A model generated the notes under the pieces. That model saw only the letters and a list, made by a program, of their open reading frames with translations. It was not told where the DNA came from and searched no databases. 7,087 nucleotides of DNA, from the NCBI GenBank assembly GCA_029554925.1, contig JAKPUV010000481.1:1-7087 (forward strand), given 5' to 3'. Shown here one piece after another: positions 1-6,804 of this stretch (position 1 is the first letter of the stretch; every line of letters begins with the position of its first letter). This DNA is from Candidatus Hydrogenedentota bacterium. GTDB taxonomy: Bacteria > Hydrogenedentota > Hydrogenedentia > Hydrogenedentales > CAITNO01. Both the position numbers and the translations under genes were made by a program.

Positions 1-1872
1 CCTTTCGTTGTCCCCGAACGCCTGGGCCAGCGGGGCTAGGGCGCGTGTGTACATGGCCGCCGCGTAGAGGTTGAACGCGCACTGCTTGTGCGACGGCTTC
101 TTGAACGCCAGATGGTCCATCCAGACCGTGGGGATGCCGAGGCCCTCCACCGGCAGCAGGCCGTCGCCCCCGCGCAGCGCGGCGAGGTAGTCCGCAAACC
201 GCAGCAGGCGCGGATACGCCTCCGCCACCCCGTCGCGGTCCCCCGTCTCCAGATAATGGTTCCAGCAGTCGAAAACAAAGCCGACGCCGTGGTCGAGAAG
301 GGGCCCCCAGTAAGCCCCCTGAATCTGTTTCTGCTGGACCCGGGCCAGCCGGTCGAAGGCCGGCCAGCAGTCCATGAAGTATCCCTCCGGCGACTGCCCC
401 TCGCTGAACGTGCGCAGGAAGCGCCGAGGAAGGCGGGTCTCGCCGAAGGTTTGGCGGATGGCAAACAGTTGCGGGCTCCCGTCGCCGCTGTACTGCTGCC
501 GCTCGCGGCCCATGCCGTCCACCGCCACGTCCAGCGCGCTGTTGTTCAGCGTGTTCACGGTGGCGTCAAACAACCGCTGAAGCGCCGGATCGGAGCATTT
601 CACCCGCGCGGGGTTGGGCCAGGGAAACAGACGCCGCCGCGCCCCGACCGCCGAGACGGTGACGGGGCGGTTCGCGTTGCGCACATGAATCTGTATCCAT
701 CGGAAGGACTCGTAGTCGAAGGGTTCAAAGGTGTTGACCCCTTCCCGGCAGATGAACCGGCTCCAGGCGTAGAAATGCGTGTCGAGCCACGCGGGCCCGT
801 CCGGGGTGTGGGATTCCTGCACCATCAGCTCCACCACGGCGCCCTCCGGCGCGTCAATGGTGAACCGCGGCCAGCCGACGATGTGCTCATTGAACTCATA
901 GGTGGCAAAGACACCCTCCCGGTCTCCGCTGGCGGGGAGCACGGTCGTGTCCCCCGCCGTCTCCGCGACGGGGGTCTCGTCCACCGTGTACGCGCCGGGC
1001 ACCCGCATGTCAAACCAGTCCCGCGGGTCCCGGTGCCAGAGAATCCGCCCGGAATCGGCCAGCCCCCTCGCGGACACCAGCGGCTCCGTGATCGGCGGGA
1101 TTTCACGGACACGCAGGGACGCGTCCTCCTCCCGGACCCGGTCCAGGAGATCGTTGCCGTCGTAATGGCTGCATGCGGCGGGTTTGTCCGGCGGGCATTT
1201 CAGCGGCATGGCGGGGCACCACTCGTCCCCGGGAACATAGCCGGGGGTGTCCCAGCCCTCCGGATGAAGACGGGCGTCATACTCCTCCTGAAGCGCCCGG
1301 AGAAACCAGCGCTTGTGTTGTCCCGGGGGGTGCGCCCGGTCAATCATGCAGCGCCAGTCCCCGTCGGACACCACGGTCTGCGTGGTCCCGTCGGCAAACT
1401 CCAGCACGAGATGGAAAATCACTCCGGGTTTTCCCGCCGGCCAGGTGCCGTCGCCCAGACCGTAGTACAGCGCCTCCACCCCCAGCACGTTTTTCCCCGG
1501 GGTGAGCAGCGCCGTGACATCCACGGGATCCGCGTCAAGCTGGCGGGGGTCGCAGGGCGCGGGACCCCACTGGACCCGCTTTCCGTTGACCGTCAGCCGG
1601 TAGCGGCTGTCCGCCGAAATCCACCCGCGCGCCCGCACCGGGGCGGAATCCAGGTTAATTTCCCGGCGAAACAGGACAAAGGTGTTCGAAAGGGTCCGGG
1701 TGGAGGGCATCCACACCCATTGCGCCGGGGCCAGATCGAGAGGGCGGGAACGCCAGTCACTGTGTTCAAACGTGTGCGCCCCCCAGGTGTCCCATGCCAG
1801 AGCCTGCTGAAGATGCGCGGGCGCGGCCGCCCCTGCGGCGAACTGGCTGATCATCAGAAGCAGGACTGTCAT
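1..1872 (-). CDS. GH78-like alpha-L-rhamnosidase, secreted, 3' end outside window
   Basis: The 624 visible codons begin at ATG 1872 and stay open to the window edge, so the C-terminus is missing. An in-frame TGA at 1912-1914 limits any upstream start. The N-terminus (MTVLLLMISQFAAGAAAPA) is a short signal peptide without an early basic residue. Residues about 50-175 form a beta-sandwich of the rhamnosidase N-terminal / sugar-binding type (SADSRYRLTVNGKRV at 87-101, DVTALLTPGKNVLGVEALYYG at 118-138). A second beta domain spans about 320-410. From about 425 a six-hairpin (alpha/alpha)6 catalytic domain begins. The segment VDGMGRERQQYSGD (451-464) places D452, E457 and D464 with the spacing 5 and 7, which matches the acidic triad Asp567-Glu572-Asp579 that I recall for Bacillus RhaB. 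E457 is then the likely general acid. The partner base Glu should lie roughly 270 residues further on, outside the window. Expected reaction: hydrolysis of terminal alpha-L-rhamnosides. Specificity within GH78-like enzymes is uncertain. Confidence 0.85.
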   Translation of the reverse strand, partial: MTVLLLMISQFAAGAAAPAHLQQALAWDTWGAHTFEHSDWRSRPLDLAPAQWVWMPSTRTLSNTFVLFRREINLDSAPVRARGWISADSRYRLTVNGKRVQWGPAPCDPRQLDADPVDVTALLTPGKNVLGVEALYYGLGDGTWPAGKPGVIFHLVLEFADGTTQTVVSDGDWRCMIDRAHPPGQHKRWFLRALQEEYDARLHPEGWDTPGYVPGDEWCPAMPLKCPPDKPAACSHYDGNDLLDRVREEDASLRVREIPPITEPLVSARGLADSGRILWHRDPRDWFDMRVPGAYTVDETPVAETAGDTTVLPASGDREGVFATYEFNEHIVGWPRFTIDAPEGAVVELMVQESHTPDGPAWLDTHFYAWSRFICREGVNTFEPFDYESFRWIQIHVRNANRPVTVSAVGARRRLFPWPNPARVKCSDPALQRLFDATVNTLNNSALDVAVDGMGRERQQYSGDGSPQLFAIRQTFGETRLPRRFLRTFSEGQSPEGYFMDCWPAFDRLARVQQKQIQGAYWGPLLDHGVGFVFDCWNHYLETGDRDGVAEAYPRLLRFADYLAALRGGDGLLPVEGLGIPTVWMDHLAFKKPSHKQCAFNLYAAAMYTRALAPLAQAFGDNER

Positions 1873-1878
1873 GGCTGG

Positions 1879-1904
1879 TTCCCCGGCGCCTGTGTGCCGG
1901 GGAA
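1879..1904. promoter_or_regulatory. 9-bp perfect inverted repeat at the 5' end of the GH78-like gene
   Basis: TTCCCCGGC (1879-1887) and GCCGGGGAA (1896-1904) are perfect complements with an 8-base spacer. On the minus strand the GGGGAA nearest the ATG (7 bases upstream of 1872) is the best Shine-Dalgarno candidate and lies in one arm. If the transcript starts near 1899 only part of the hairpin would be in the mRNA, so the repeat may act as a DNA operator. If transcription starts further upstream, it could mask the ribosome binding site. Confidence 0.4.
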
Positions 1905-1905
1905 G

Positions 1906-1934
1906 ACTATATCACGCACCGGCGCGCTTGAAAA
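1906..1934 (-). promoter_or_regulatory. Putative sigma70-type promoter for the GH78-like gene
   Basis: Reading the minus strand, TTTTCA (1934-1929) is followed after exactly 17 bases by TATAGT (1911-1906), one base from the TATAAT consensus. Transcription would start near 1899, about 27 bases before ATG 1872. The -35 bases overlap those of the opposing promoter. The -10 match is good and the -35 is moderate. This is sequence pattern only. Confidence 0.5.
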
Positions 1935-1939
1935 GCGCG
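1923..1939. promoter_or_regulatory. Perfect inverted repeat over both -35 boxes, candidate operator
   Basis: CGCGCTT (1923-1929), GAA, AAGCGCG (1933-1939): perfect 7-bp arms around a 3-base centre. It covers the shared -35 region of the two divergent promoters, so a dimeric regulator bound here could control both operons at once. No regulator gene is in the window and I do not recognise the motif as a named operator. Confidence 0.4.
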
Positions 1940-1956
1940 GAGACGCCCGGTATCGT
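1928..1956 (+). promoter_or_regulatory. Putative sigma70-type promoter for the DUF1080-propeller-sulfatase operon
   Basis: TTGAAA (1928-1933) is followed after exactly 17 bases by TATCGT (1951-1956). A start near 1963 would give a leader of about 70 bases before ATG 2034. The -35 shares bases 1929-1933 with the opposing promoter, so the two operons would be transcribed back to back from one point. Pattern evidence only. Confidence 0.5.
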
Positions 1957-1958
1957 AT

Positions 1959-1980
1959 GGGGGCGACGCGACGCGCCCCC
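1959..1980. repeat. GC-rich inverted repeat near the plus-strand start site
   Basis: GGGGGCG (1959-1965) and CGCCCCC (1974-1980) pair perfectly around an 8-base spacer. It lies at the predicted plus-strand transcription start. Arms made only of G and C are common by chance in such DNA, so the functional case rests on its placement. Confidence 0.3.
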
Positions 1981-2021
1981 CCGGAGGACCGTAACCGACC
2001 GGGAAAAAGCGCCCAACCATC

Positions 2022-2025
2022 GGAG
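2022..2025 (+). promoter_or_regulatory. Shine-Dalgarno site of the DUF1080 gene
   Basis: GGAG followed by 8 bases and ATG 2034. It supports this start, which also gives a complete signal peptide. Confidence 0.7.
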
Positions 2026-2033
2026 TAAGATCA

Positions 2034-2618
2034 ATGAAGCCCGTTTTCACACGTGTCCTGCCCGCGCTCCTGCTCGTTTCACTGGTTGCCGCCGCCGCCC
2101 CGGACGGCGCGAAGCGCGTCTCCCTTTTCAACGGCAAGGACCTCACCGGGTGGACCGTGGAAAAGTGCGAGGCCGCCGTGGACAACGGCGACATCCTGAT
2201 CCAGGACGGGAACGGGCTGGTGCAGTCCGAGAAAATGTACGCCGACTTCGTGCTCGAGTTCGAATGGAAGGCGCTGGCGGAGGACAACTGGGACAGCGGC
2301 GTCTACTTCCGCTACGATTCCGTTCCGAAGAACAAGGTCTGGCCGCCGAAGTACCAGGCCAACCTGCGCAAGGGCATGGAGGGCAACGTGGAGGGGATCG
2401 AGGGCGCGAAGAGCGAGGGGCTCATCAAGGCCCATGAGTGGAACACCTTCAAGTTCACTGTGAAGGGCGACGCCGCCGAGATGGAAATCAACGGGAAGCC
2501 CGCCTGGAAGGGAAAGGGGCTCGAAGGCCCCGCCAGCGGCTTCATCGCCTTCCAGGCTGAAGTGCCCACCGGCGGCCAGCACCGCTTCCGCAACATCTTC
2601 ATCACCGAACTGAAGTAG
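2034..2618 (+). CDS. DUF1080 / 3-keto-disaccharide hydrolase-like secreted protein
   Basis: This 194-residue protein consists of a signal peptide and one DUF1080 (PF06439) domain. The first 22 residues have a basic start, a leucine-rich core and an AAAA end with probable cleavage before PDGAK. Family landmarks appear in order: LFNGKDLTGW (31-40), DFVLEFEWK (71-79), DSGVYFR (87-93), YQAN (107-110), the WN pair (136-137), ING (152-154), GFIAFQ (169-174) and FRNIFITEL (185-193). The fold is a concanavalin-like beta-sandwich. Some family members hydrolyse 3-keto-glycosides formed by partner oxidoreductases, but many are uncharacterised and may only bind carbohydrate. No oxidoreductase partner is visible nearby. 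The protein is short, a single domain without fused carbohydrate-binding or cytochrome modules. It is the first gene of the plus-strand operon, 16 bp ahead of the propeller gene. Family assignment is firm; enzymatic activity is inferred. Confidence 0.88.
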   Translation: MKPVFTRVLPALLLVSLVAAAAPDGAKRVSLFNGKDLTGWTVEKCEAAVDNGDILIQDGNGLVQSEKMYADFVLEFEWKALAEDNWDSGVYFRYDSVPKNKVWPPKYQANLRKGMEGNVEGIEGAKSEGLIKAHEWNTFKFTVKGDAAEMEINGKPAWKGKGLEGPASGFIAFQAEVPTGGQHRFRNIFITELK

Positions 2619-2634
2619 GGAAAAAGGCAAACAC

Positions 2635-3585
2635 ATGAAACGCGCATCGTCCCTCTCCACGCGTCGGCTTTTCGCCGGCGCGCCTGTGCTGGCCGCGCTG
2701 GCGGTCCTCTGCCTCGCCGCCACCGCGCAGCCGCCCGTCCAGACCGGAGCCGGCCACCGCTTTGCCTGCACGGACTACTCGGGGAACAAGGTGTTCCTTG
2801 TCGGCGCGGACGGAAAGGTGGAGTGGGAGTACGCCACGGGCACCTGCAACGACCTGTGGGCGCTGCCGAACGGCAACCTCCTCTTCAACACCGGCCACGG
2901 CGTGCTGGAGGTGGACCGGGACAAGAAGACCGTCTTCTCCTACGAGTCCAAGAGCGAGGTGTACGCGTGCCAGCGCCTGGAGAACGGGAACACCTTCGTG
3001 GGCGAGTGCAACGCCGGCCGCCTCATTGAGGTGGACCCCGCCGGCGCCGTCGTGTTCGAGCTGCGCATCCTGCCCGAGGGCAAGGACGGCGGCCACGCCT
3101 ACATGCGCAACGCCCGCAAGCTCGCCAACGGCAACTACCTCGTCTGCCTCTATGCCGAAGAGGTGGTGCGCGAGTACGATCCCAAAGGGGCCGTGGTCGC
3201 CGAAATCCCCGCCGCCGGCGGCCCCCACAGCGCCGTCCGGCTGGACAACGGCCACACGCTGGTCGCCTGCGGCGACATGAAAAAGGAGGCGTGGTTCTTC
3301 GAGGTGGACCGGGACGGAAAGGTTGTCTGGAAAATCACCCACGACGAGCTGCCCGGCATCTCCCTGAAGTTCCTGACGGGCTTCCACCGCCTGCCCAACG
3401 GCAACACGGTCCTCTCCAACTGGGTCGGCCACGGGGAGTTTGGCAAGGCCCCCCACATCATCGAGGTCACCCCCGACAAGAAGGTTGTCTGGACCTTCCA
3501 GGACCACGCCACCATGAAGACCGTCTCCAGCGTCCAGGTGCTTGACGTCCCCGGCAACCCGCTCAAGGGCGAAGTCCTTCACTGA
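2635..3585 (+). CDS. Secreted six-bladed beta-propeller protein (PQQ/ASST-like repeats), function unknown
   Basis: This 316-residue protein has an N-terminal export signal and about six propeller blades. The signal holds a twin arginine (STRRLFAG, 8-15) before a hydrophobic stretch, with likely cleavage after ATA near residue 31. Tat export is possible, although a Sec signal cannot be excluded. The blade hallmark is L-x-N-G-N/H at 77 (LPNGN), 115 (LENGN), 163 (LANGN), 203 (LDNGH) and 253 (LPNGN). Each is followed by a beta-hairpin ending in a V/YD-x-x-G/K-x-V-V-W/F type strand ([40 protein letters not shown]). The N-terminal segment [16 protein letters not shown] (51-66) supplies the remaining blade. 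The pattern resembles PQQ-like and arylsulfotransferase-type propellers, but I see no catalytic histidine arrangement that would justify calling a sulfotransferase. A ribosome binding site AAAAAGG (2621-2627) lies 7 bases before the ATG. Its place between the DUF1080 and sulfatase genes suggests a part in extracytoplasmic glycan handling, perhaps binding or scaffolding. Confidence 0.8.
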   Translation: MKRASSLSTRRLFAGAPVLAALAVLCLAATAQPPVQTGAGHRFACTDYSGNKVFLVGADGKVEWEYATGTCNDLWALPNGNLLFNTGHGVLEVDRDKKTVFSYESKSEVYACQRLENGNTFVGECNAGRLIEVDPAGAVVFELRILPEGKDGGHAYMRNARKLANGNYLVCLYAEEVVREYDPKGAVVAEIPAAGGPHSAVRLDNGHTLVACGDMKKEAWFFEVDRDGKVVWKITHDELPGISLKFLTGFHRLPNGNTVLSNWVGHGEFGKAPHIIEVTPDKKVVWTFQDHATMKTVSSVQVLDVPGNPLKGEVLH

Positions 3586-3595
3586 TCATGCCTAC

Positions 3596-3599
3596 GGAG
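3596..3599 (+). promoter_or_regulatory. Shine-Dalgarno site that selects the sulfatase start at 3609
   Basis: GGAG lies 9 bases before ATG 3609. The alternative ATG 3588, 2 bases after the propeller stop, has only a poor purine run upstream. The 3609 start also places the twin-arginine motif at residues 4-5, as in normal Tat signals. Confidence 0.65.
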
Positions 3600-3608
3600 A
3601 GTCCGACC

Positions 3609-5183
3609 ATGCTTTCACGACGCGCGTTCATGCAACAGGCCGCCGCAGGCGCGACCGCCGCGCTGGCCGCCGCCGCCACCCGCAATTCCGTCCGCGCCGA
3701 GGCCCAGCGCCCCAACATTGTCTGGATCTACAGCGACGACCACGCCCAGAAGGCCGTCAGCGCCTACGGCGGCCCCCTGAGCACGATCGCGCCCACGCCG
3801 AACATTGACCGCATCGCCCAGAACGGCGTCATCTTCCGGAACAGTTTCGTCACCAACTCCCTGTGCGGCCCCTGCCGCGCGGTGATCCTCACGGGGCTCC
3901 ACAGCCACCTGAACGGGTTCCGCCAAAACGGCGACCGCTTCGACGGCAGCCAGCAGACCTTCCCGAAACTGCTCCAGCAGGCGGGCTACCAGACCGCCGT
4001 CTACGGCAAATGGCACCTGGAAACGGACCCCACCGGATTCGACGCCTGGGAAATCCTCCCCGGCCAGGGCTGCTACTACAATCCGGACTTCCAGTCCGCG
4101 CAGGGCACCAAACGCGAACCGGGCTATGTCACGGACATCATCACGGACAAGGCCCTCGACTGGATGCAGAACCGGCGGGATCCCCGGAAGCCGTTCATGG
4201 TGATGATCCAGCACAAGGCCCCCCACCGCGAATGGGAGCCCGGCCCCGACCATCTCAACGACTTCAACGACGTCGAGTTCCCCGAGCCGCCCACCCTGTT
4301 CGACGACTACGCGGGCCGCGGCACCGCCGCCCGCGAGCAGGACATGTCCATCGAAAAGACCATGCGCATAACCTCCGACCTCAAGGTGTGGGGGGATGAA
4401 ATCCCCAAGGAGGACATGGGCTCGTGGAAGCGCACCTGCGGGCGCATGACGGGGGAGCAGCGCGCCGCCTGGGACGCCGCCTATGCCCGCCGGATAGGGG
4501 AGTATGAAACGGGCAACCTCCAGGGCGAGGCGCTGGTCCGCTGGAAATACCAGCAGTACATGAAAGACTACCTGCGGTGCGTCCGCTCGGTGGATGACAA
4601 CGTCGGCAGGGTCCTCGACTATCTCGAGAAAACCGGCCTCGACAAGAACACCGTTGTCTTCTACTCCTCCGACCAGAGCTTCTACCTCGGCGAGCACGGC
4701 TGGTTCGACAAGCGCTTCATCTACGAGGAGTCCTTCCGGACGCCCTTGGTCGCCCAGTGGCCCGGCGTCATCCAGCCCGGCTCCAGCGCCGGCAGCCTGG
4801 TCCAGAACCTTGACATGGCCGGGACCTTCCTCGCCATCGCGGGCGTGCCGGTGCCAGAAACCATGCAGGGCCTCAGCCTTGTTCCCCTGATGAAGGGCGA
4901 ACAGCCCGCGGACTGGCGCACCTCCCTCTATTACCAGTACTTCGAGGGGGAGGGCAAGGTGCACAACGTCTACAAGCACTACGGCGTGCGCACCGACCGC
5001 TATAAACTCGCCCACTTCCACACCCTCGGCGAGTGGGAGTTCTACGACCTCGAAAAAGACCCCCAGGAAATGCAGAACCAGTACGCCAACCCGGACTATG
5101 CGGACCAGGTCGCCGCGCTGAAGACGGAGCTCGCCCGGCTCCGCGAACAGTACCGCGTGCCCGAAGAGGAAACCGCCAAATAA
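3609..5183 (+). CDS. Type I sulfatase (S1 family, S1_11-like), Tat-exported
   Basis: This 524-residue formylglycine-dependent sulfatase is numbered from ATG 3609; an in-frame ATG at 3588 would add 7 residues. The signal [20 protein letters not shown] is a clear twin-arginine type, with cleavage near RAEA (29-32). The catalytic features are all present: metal-binding D43-D44 in WIYSDDH, the active-site C86 in [12 protein letters not shown] (85-96) to be oxidised to formylglycine, R90, K134 and H136 in GKWHLE, H202 and H206 in QHKAPH, D355-Q356 in SSDQ, and K368. The stretches [13 protein letters not shown] (149-161), the KAPHREW block (203-209) and the [11 protein letters not shown] block (360-370) resemble the S1_11 group, which includes GlcNAc-6-O-sulfatases. 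That subfamily call is from memory. The motif is C-x-P-C-R, with Cys where Ser or Ala is usual. Length is normal for the family. It probably removes sulfate esters from a glycan in the periplasm; no maturase gene is nearby. It ends the operon and converges on the GH-A gene. Confidence 0.93.
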   Translation: MLSRRAFMQQAAAGATAALAAAATRNSVRAEAQRPNIVWIYSDDHAQKAVSAYGGPLSTIAPTPNIDRIAQNGVIFRNSFVTNSLCGPCRAVILTGLHSHLNGFRQNGDRFDGSQQTFPKLLQQAGYQTAVYGKWHLETDPTGFDAWEILPGQGCYYNPDFQSAQGTKREPGYVTDIITDKALDWMQNRRDPRKPFMVMIQHKAPHREWEPGPDHLNDFNDVEFPEPPTLFDDYAGRGTAAREQDMSIEKTMRITSDLKVWGDEIPKEDMGSWKRTCGRMTGEQRAAWDAAYARRIGEYETGNLQGEALVRWKYQQYMKDYLRCVRSVDDNVGRVLDYLEKTGLDKNTVVFYSSDQSFYLGEHGWFDKRFIYEESFRTPLVAQWPGVIQPGSSAGSLVQNLDMAGTFLAIAGVPVPETMQGLSLVPLMKGEQPADWRTSLYYQYFEGEGKVHNVYKHYGVRTDRYKLAHFHTLGEWEFYDLEKDPQEMQNQYANPDYADQVAALKTELARLREQYRVPEEETAK

Positions 5184-5199
5184 TCCCCGGCGGGAGGGC

Positions 5200-6687
5200 T
5201 CACTGCTTCGGCCCGGAAAGACGCGCCAGCAGGAATGTCTCCGGCGGCAGCTCACACCCCGTCGTCTCCGTCCACGCCCGCGTCTCGGGACCGGAGGCGC
5301 CGTTGCGGCCAAAGGCGCTGACCTCCGCCTTCTCCAGGGGAACCGCGCCCGCCGGGATCCCGCGCAACGTGACCTTTCGCGCCGCATCGGCCCGGTTCAC
5401 CAACAGCAAGTTCACGCCCCCGCCGTCCGGCGGCACCAGCGCCACGCCGTCCACCTCGGGATCGTCCGACACACCGGGATGCGCCCGCGCGCCGCGCGGC
5501 GCTCCCCGGCACACCAGCGACCAGGCCTCCCCGGAGGGGCGCATGCGCCACGCCTCGTCGGCATAGGCCATGAGGTTCGTCTTCATCAGCCCGCCGTTGC
5601 TCCCGTCCTCGGGGTTCCCGTCGTAATAGTACTGGTCGTGCAACCCCCAGAACAGGGCCCCCGTCATGCCCTCGTTCAGCCCAAGCAGGGCGAACTGGGC
5701 GACGCAGAATCCGCGCTCGAAGGTCTCGATATCCGTGGCCGTGTAGGCCCCCTGGACATGCCGGGTGCCCAGCTCGTTGACGCAGAAGGGAAGGTCGCCG
5801 CATCCCACCACCCGGTCGCGCACCCAGGCCCGCATGGCGGGCGCATAGCCGGGGTCCTCGCAGGAGAACACATAGCTGTGGGCGTTCAACCGGTCCGACA
5901 CCCCGCCAAGGGCTGCGGCGGTCTGCTGGAGCCATCCCCGGTGCCCGCTGTCATCGGCGAGGTCCAGTTCCAGCCGGTCGCGCAGCCCCTCGCGGACCAG
6001 CCGCGCATGGATCGCCCGGCACACCTCCGCATAATGCCCGAAGTCCACCCGGTTCTCGTCGTTCAGATAGGTCCAGTCCGGCTCGTTCATGAAGGTGAAC
6101 GCGTCTATGCAGGCGTAGCCCTTGTCCGCCACGAGGTGCCGGAGGACGGCGGCAACGTTCTCCGCGCACTCCGCCGCGTCGTTCGGCGCGGAGCACCACT
6201 GCTTCGATCCGGCAAAGCCCAGCCAGTAGGGCTTCCCGCCGGCAACCCGCGCAGGGGCGCACCACCAGGTGAGCGTGACCCGGATGCCCGACTCCTGGCA
6301 GAAGTCGAGCTGGCGGCGCAGCGAACGCATCTGCTCGCTGTCCCAGGTGAACGCCGCGCCGTCCGCAACCCCCGGGTCGGCGTTGTCATTCTCCGGCTCG
6401 TACCAGTCCGGCAGCACCGCCGTGCGCACCCGGGACACCCCCATGCCGCGGATGCGGTCCATCAGCGTCCGCCACGCCGCCTCATCACAGCCGCGCCGCC
6501 CGTTGCGCTCGGTCCAGAAATGCGGGTCCCATTCCCCGCCAAAGCCCGACACCGGGTGCCGGTTCGCCTGCTCCGAGAAGGTCACCGTGACCGGGCCGCG
6601 CGCCTCCTGCGCCCAAGAAGCCGCATGCAGCGCCGCCCCAAGCGCCAGAACCGCTACGAGAAAACCGCTGTTAAGAAACCTGCTCAT
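5200..6687 (-). CDS. Secreted clan GH-A-like glycoside hydrolase, family not assigned
   Basis: This 495-residue enzyme has a signal peptide (MSRFLNSGFLVAVLALGAAL, cleavage near ASWA-QEA), a TIM barrel (about 45-385) and a C-terminal beta-sandwich (about 390-495). Clan GH-A landmarks are in order: GFGGEWDPHFW (48-58) on the first strand, R86/R88 before LPDWYEP (92-98), TLTWW (138-142), FMNEPD (199-204) with E202 as acid/base after strand 4, NAHSY (268-272) on strand 6, CVNELG (302-307) with E305 as the nucleophile on strand 7, and ALFWGLHDQ (344-352) on strand 8. The spacing of 103 residues between the two Glu fits the clan. It has features of GH5, GH30 and GH39 but matches none closely enough for me to name. 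Thirteen cysteines are unusual for an exported protein. An upstream in-frame ATG at 6870 is rejected because the extension runs through a dispersed repeat and lacks a signal peptide. It converges on the sulfatase with 16 bp between stops and no visible terminator. Confidence 0.85.
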   Translation of the reverse strand: MSRFLNSGFLVAVLALGAALHAASWAQEARGPVTVTFSEQANRHPVSGFGGEWDPHFWTERNGRRGCDEAAWRTLMDRIRGMGVSRVRTAVLPDWYEPENDNADPGVADGAAFTWDSEQMRSLRRQLDFCQESGIRVTLTWWCAPARVAGGKPYWLGFAGSKQWCSAPNDAAECAENVAAVLRHLVADKGYACIDAFTFMNEPDWTYLNDENRVDFGHYAEVCRAIHARLVREGLRDRLELDLADDSGHRGWLQQTAAALGGVSDRLNAHSYVFSCEDPGYAPAMRAWVRDRVVGCGDLPFCVNELGTRHVQGAYTATDIETFERGFCVAQFALLGLNEGMTGALFWGLHDQYYYDGNPEDGSNGGLMKTNLMAYADEAWRMRPSGEAWSLVCRGAPRGARAHPGVSDDPEVDGVALVPPDGGGVNLLLVNRADAARKVTLRGIPAGAVPLEKAEVSAFGRNGASGPETRAWTETTGCELPPETFLLARLSGPKQ

Positions 6688-6692
6688 GCCTG

Positions 6693-6696
6693 CTCC
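6693..6696 (-). promoter_or_regulatory. Shine-Dalgarno site of the GH-A gene
   Basis: The minus strand reads GGAGCAGGC then ATG 6687; GGAG is 5 bases from the start codon, with AAAGGA just upstream. This fixes the start at 6687, where the signal peptide begins. Confidence 0.7.
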
Positions 6697-6715
6697 ATCC
6701 TTTGGGTAGGCCCCT

Positions 6716-6744
6716 ATCGTACCGACCAGCGGCGGAAAATGCCA
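6716..6744 (-). promoter_or_regulatory. Weak putative promoter for the GH-A gene
   Basis: On the minus strand TACGAT (6721-6716) is an acceptable -10. Seventeen bases upstream lies TGGCAT (6744-6739), a poor -35. A start near 6709 would leave about 22 bases of leader including the ribosome binding site. A sigma54 reading of the TGGCA was considered but the -12 GC is out of register. Confidence 0.25.
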
Positions 6745-6804
6745 CACCGTGTACTGTGCCCAGCCCGCGGGAAAGACGTGTGGAGGCCGACGCGGCGGCG
6801 GGCA

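Noticed and set aside
88..2028. Long open frame on the plus strand (646 codons)
   Set aside because: It lies opposite the GH78-like gene, whose frame carries recognisable domains and catalytic residues. The plus-strand translation is Pro/Arg/Gly/Val-rich with no known motif, as expected for antisense frames in GC-rich DNA.
2635..3585. Calling the propeller an arylsulfotransferase because it neighbours a sulfatase
   Set aside because: Only the propeller repeat pattern is shared; I see no catalytic histidine arrangement that would justify the name.
5184..5199. Bidirectional terminator between the convergent genes
   Set aside because: The 16-bp gap and its flanks hold no convincing stem followed by a T run.
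3615..5387. Long open frame on the minus strand (590 codons)
   Set aside because: It is antisense to the sulfatase, which has a complete active site; the translation is low in complexity and has no domain.
6725..6745. Sigma54 promoter suggested by TGGCA on the minus strand
   Set aside because: The GC of the -12 element is one base out of the required register.
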